A stretch of 24,083 nucleotides of DNA, taken from an uncultured Lachnobacterium sp. (lineage in GTDB: Bacteria; Bacillota; Clostridia; Lachnospirales; Lachnospiraceae). The notes beneath the pieces were generated by a model. That model did no database searches, was not told the DNA's origin, and saw nothing but the letters and a program-made list of their open reading frames with translations. The position numbers and the translations under genes were made by a program. Below are positions 23,774-24,083 of this stretch, piece by piece (position 1 is the first letter of the stretch; every line of letters starts with the position of its first letter). Where the stretch lies: assembly GCA_900550545.1 (NCBI GenBank), contig URSS01000040.1, positions 1-24,083 on the forward strand, given 5' to 3'.

Positions 23774-23845
23774 CTCCCCGAGTAGGGCTCGAACCTACAA
23801 CAACTCGGTTAACAGCCGAGTGCTCTACCATTGAGCTATCGAGGA
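23774..23845 (-). tRNA. tRNA-Asn (anticodon GTT)
   Basis: A 72-base cloverleaf TCCTCGATAGCTCAATGG..., with anticodon loop CTGTTAA and T loop GGTTCGAGCCC; acceptor stem TCCTCGA/TCGGGGA (with a G-U pair) and discriminator G73. CCA is not encoded. Confidence 0.96.
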
Positions 23846-23856
23846 TTATTAGAAAA

Positions 23857-23884
23857 AGTATATTCTATTTCATTATACTTTCAA
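23857..23884 (-). promoter_or_regulatory. possible internal promoter of the tRNA pair
   Basis: Minus-strand TTGAAA (23879-23884), 16-base spacer, TATACT (23857-23862), 11 bases before tRNA-Asn. The pair may instead be processed from the rRNA transcript. Confidence 0.4.
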
Positions 23885-23956
23885 AACTTCATACAGATTA
23901 TTAGACTTTCTAAATTCTTTAATGCCAACATACTCGCTTCGCTCATATGTCGCCTG

Positions 23957-23975
23957 GTCACGATTTCATCGTGAC
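23957..23975. repeat. perfect hairpin just past the 23S 3' end
   Basis: An 8-bp stem GTCACGAT/ATCGTGAC with a 3-base loop (GAA on the minus strand), next to GAGCGAAGCGAG on the minus strand (23938-23949 region). It could be an rRNA-processing structure or an interspersed palindrome. Confidence 0.5.
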
Positions 23976-23978
23976 ATG

Positions 23979-24083
23979 TGATTAAGCCCTCGACCGATTA
24001 GTAACAGTCAGCTCCACATGTTGCCATGCTTCCACCTCTGCCCTATCTACCTTGTAGTCTTCAAGGGGTCTTACTCCCGAAGG
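23979..24083 (-). rRNA. 23S ribosomal RNA, 3' end (partial)
   Basis: The minus strand reads AAGACCCCTTGAAGACTACA, then GGTAGATAGG and GGAGCTGACTGTTACTAATC, and ends with GGTCGAGGGCTTAATC, the conserved 3' end of bacterial 23S rRNA. The gene continues beyond the window. The exact 3' end near 23979 is an estimate. No 5S gene lies in the 133 bases before tRNA-Asn. Confidence 0.95.

Overview
The window looks like a chromosomal piece of a low-to-mid GC, endospore-forming clostridium, most likely a Lachnospiraceae gut bacterium (Blautia, Dorea or Ruminococcus-like). The signs are strong AGGAGG ribosome binding sites, the sporulation pair spmA/spmB, small Firmicutes families (DUF951, DUF4854), tRNA genes without encoded CCA, and a low-GC PTS gene set. 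Genus is inference. All genes but one (the DUF885 peptidase at 12050-13801) and all RNA genes lie on the minus strand, so transcription runs from right to left.

Right end (24.1-20.7 kb): the 3' end of a 23S rRNA gene enters at the edge and is followed by tRNA-Asn and tRNA-Cys, with no 5S gene between, then a strong terminator. Next comes an ECF-type sigma factor overlapping the gene of a membrane-anchored, extracytoplasmic beta-propeller protein that probably acts as its anti-sigma sensor. Then follows a five-gene fructose operon, fruR-fruK-fruA-ptsH-ptsI. It has a near-consensus promoter and three TGAACG repeats spaced exactly 10 bp apart just downstream of it. The general PTS proteins are thus co-transcribed with fructose uptake, and this HPr has Arg at position 46 instead of the regulatory Ser.

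Middle (14.8-8.1 kb): rsmI with its own promoter, a convergent DUF885 metallopeptidase, spmA-spmB, a soluble methyl-accepting chemotaxis protein, a DUF4854 lipoprotein, and an initiator tRNA with a perfect promoter and terminator. A palindromic repeat lies right in front of a Sir2 deacetylase gene and supplies its ribosome binding site. The Sir2 gene is paired with DUF951.

Left part (7.1-0 kb): the rpsF-ssb-rpsR operon with promoter and terminator. Next is a probable four-gene transcription unit: lipoprotein, secreted two-repeat protein with a Big_2 domain, histidine phosphatase, and single-domain RelA/SpoT-like synthetase. After it come an unlisted remnant of a DUF4143-type ATPase (frameshift plus large internal deletion), a GNAT acetyltransferase that can only be transcribed through an intrinsic terminator (probable attenuator), and a PucR/CdaR-type regulator. 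The first ~60 bases may be the end of an IS256-type element, with weak support.

No CRISPR array, phage, toxin-antitoxin or defence island is visible. The most unusual items are the GNAT attenuator, the repeat that donates translation signals to sir2, the PTS operon with Ser46-less HPr, the phosphatase/alarmone-synthetase pair, and the sigma/beta-propeller pair.
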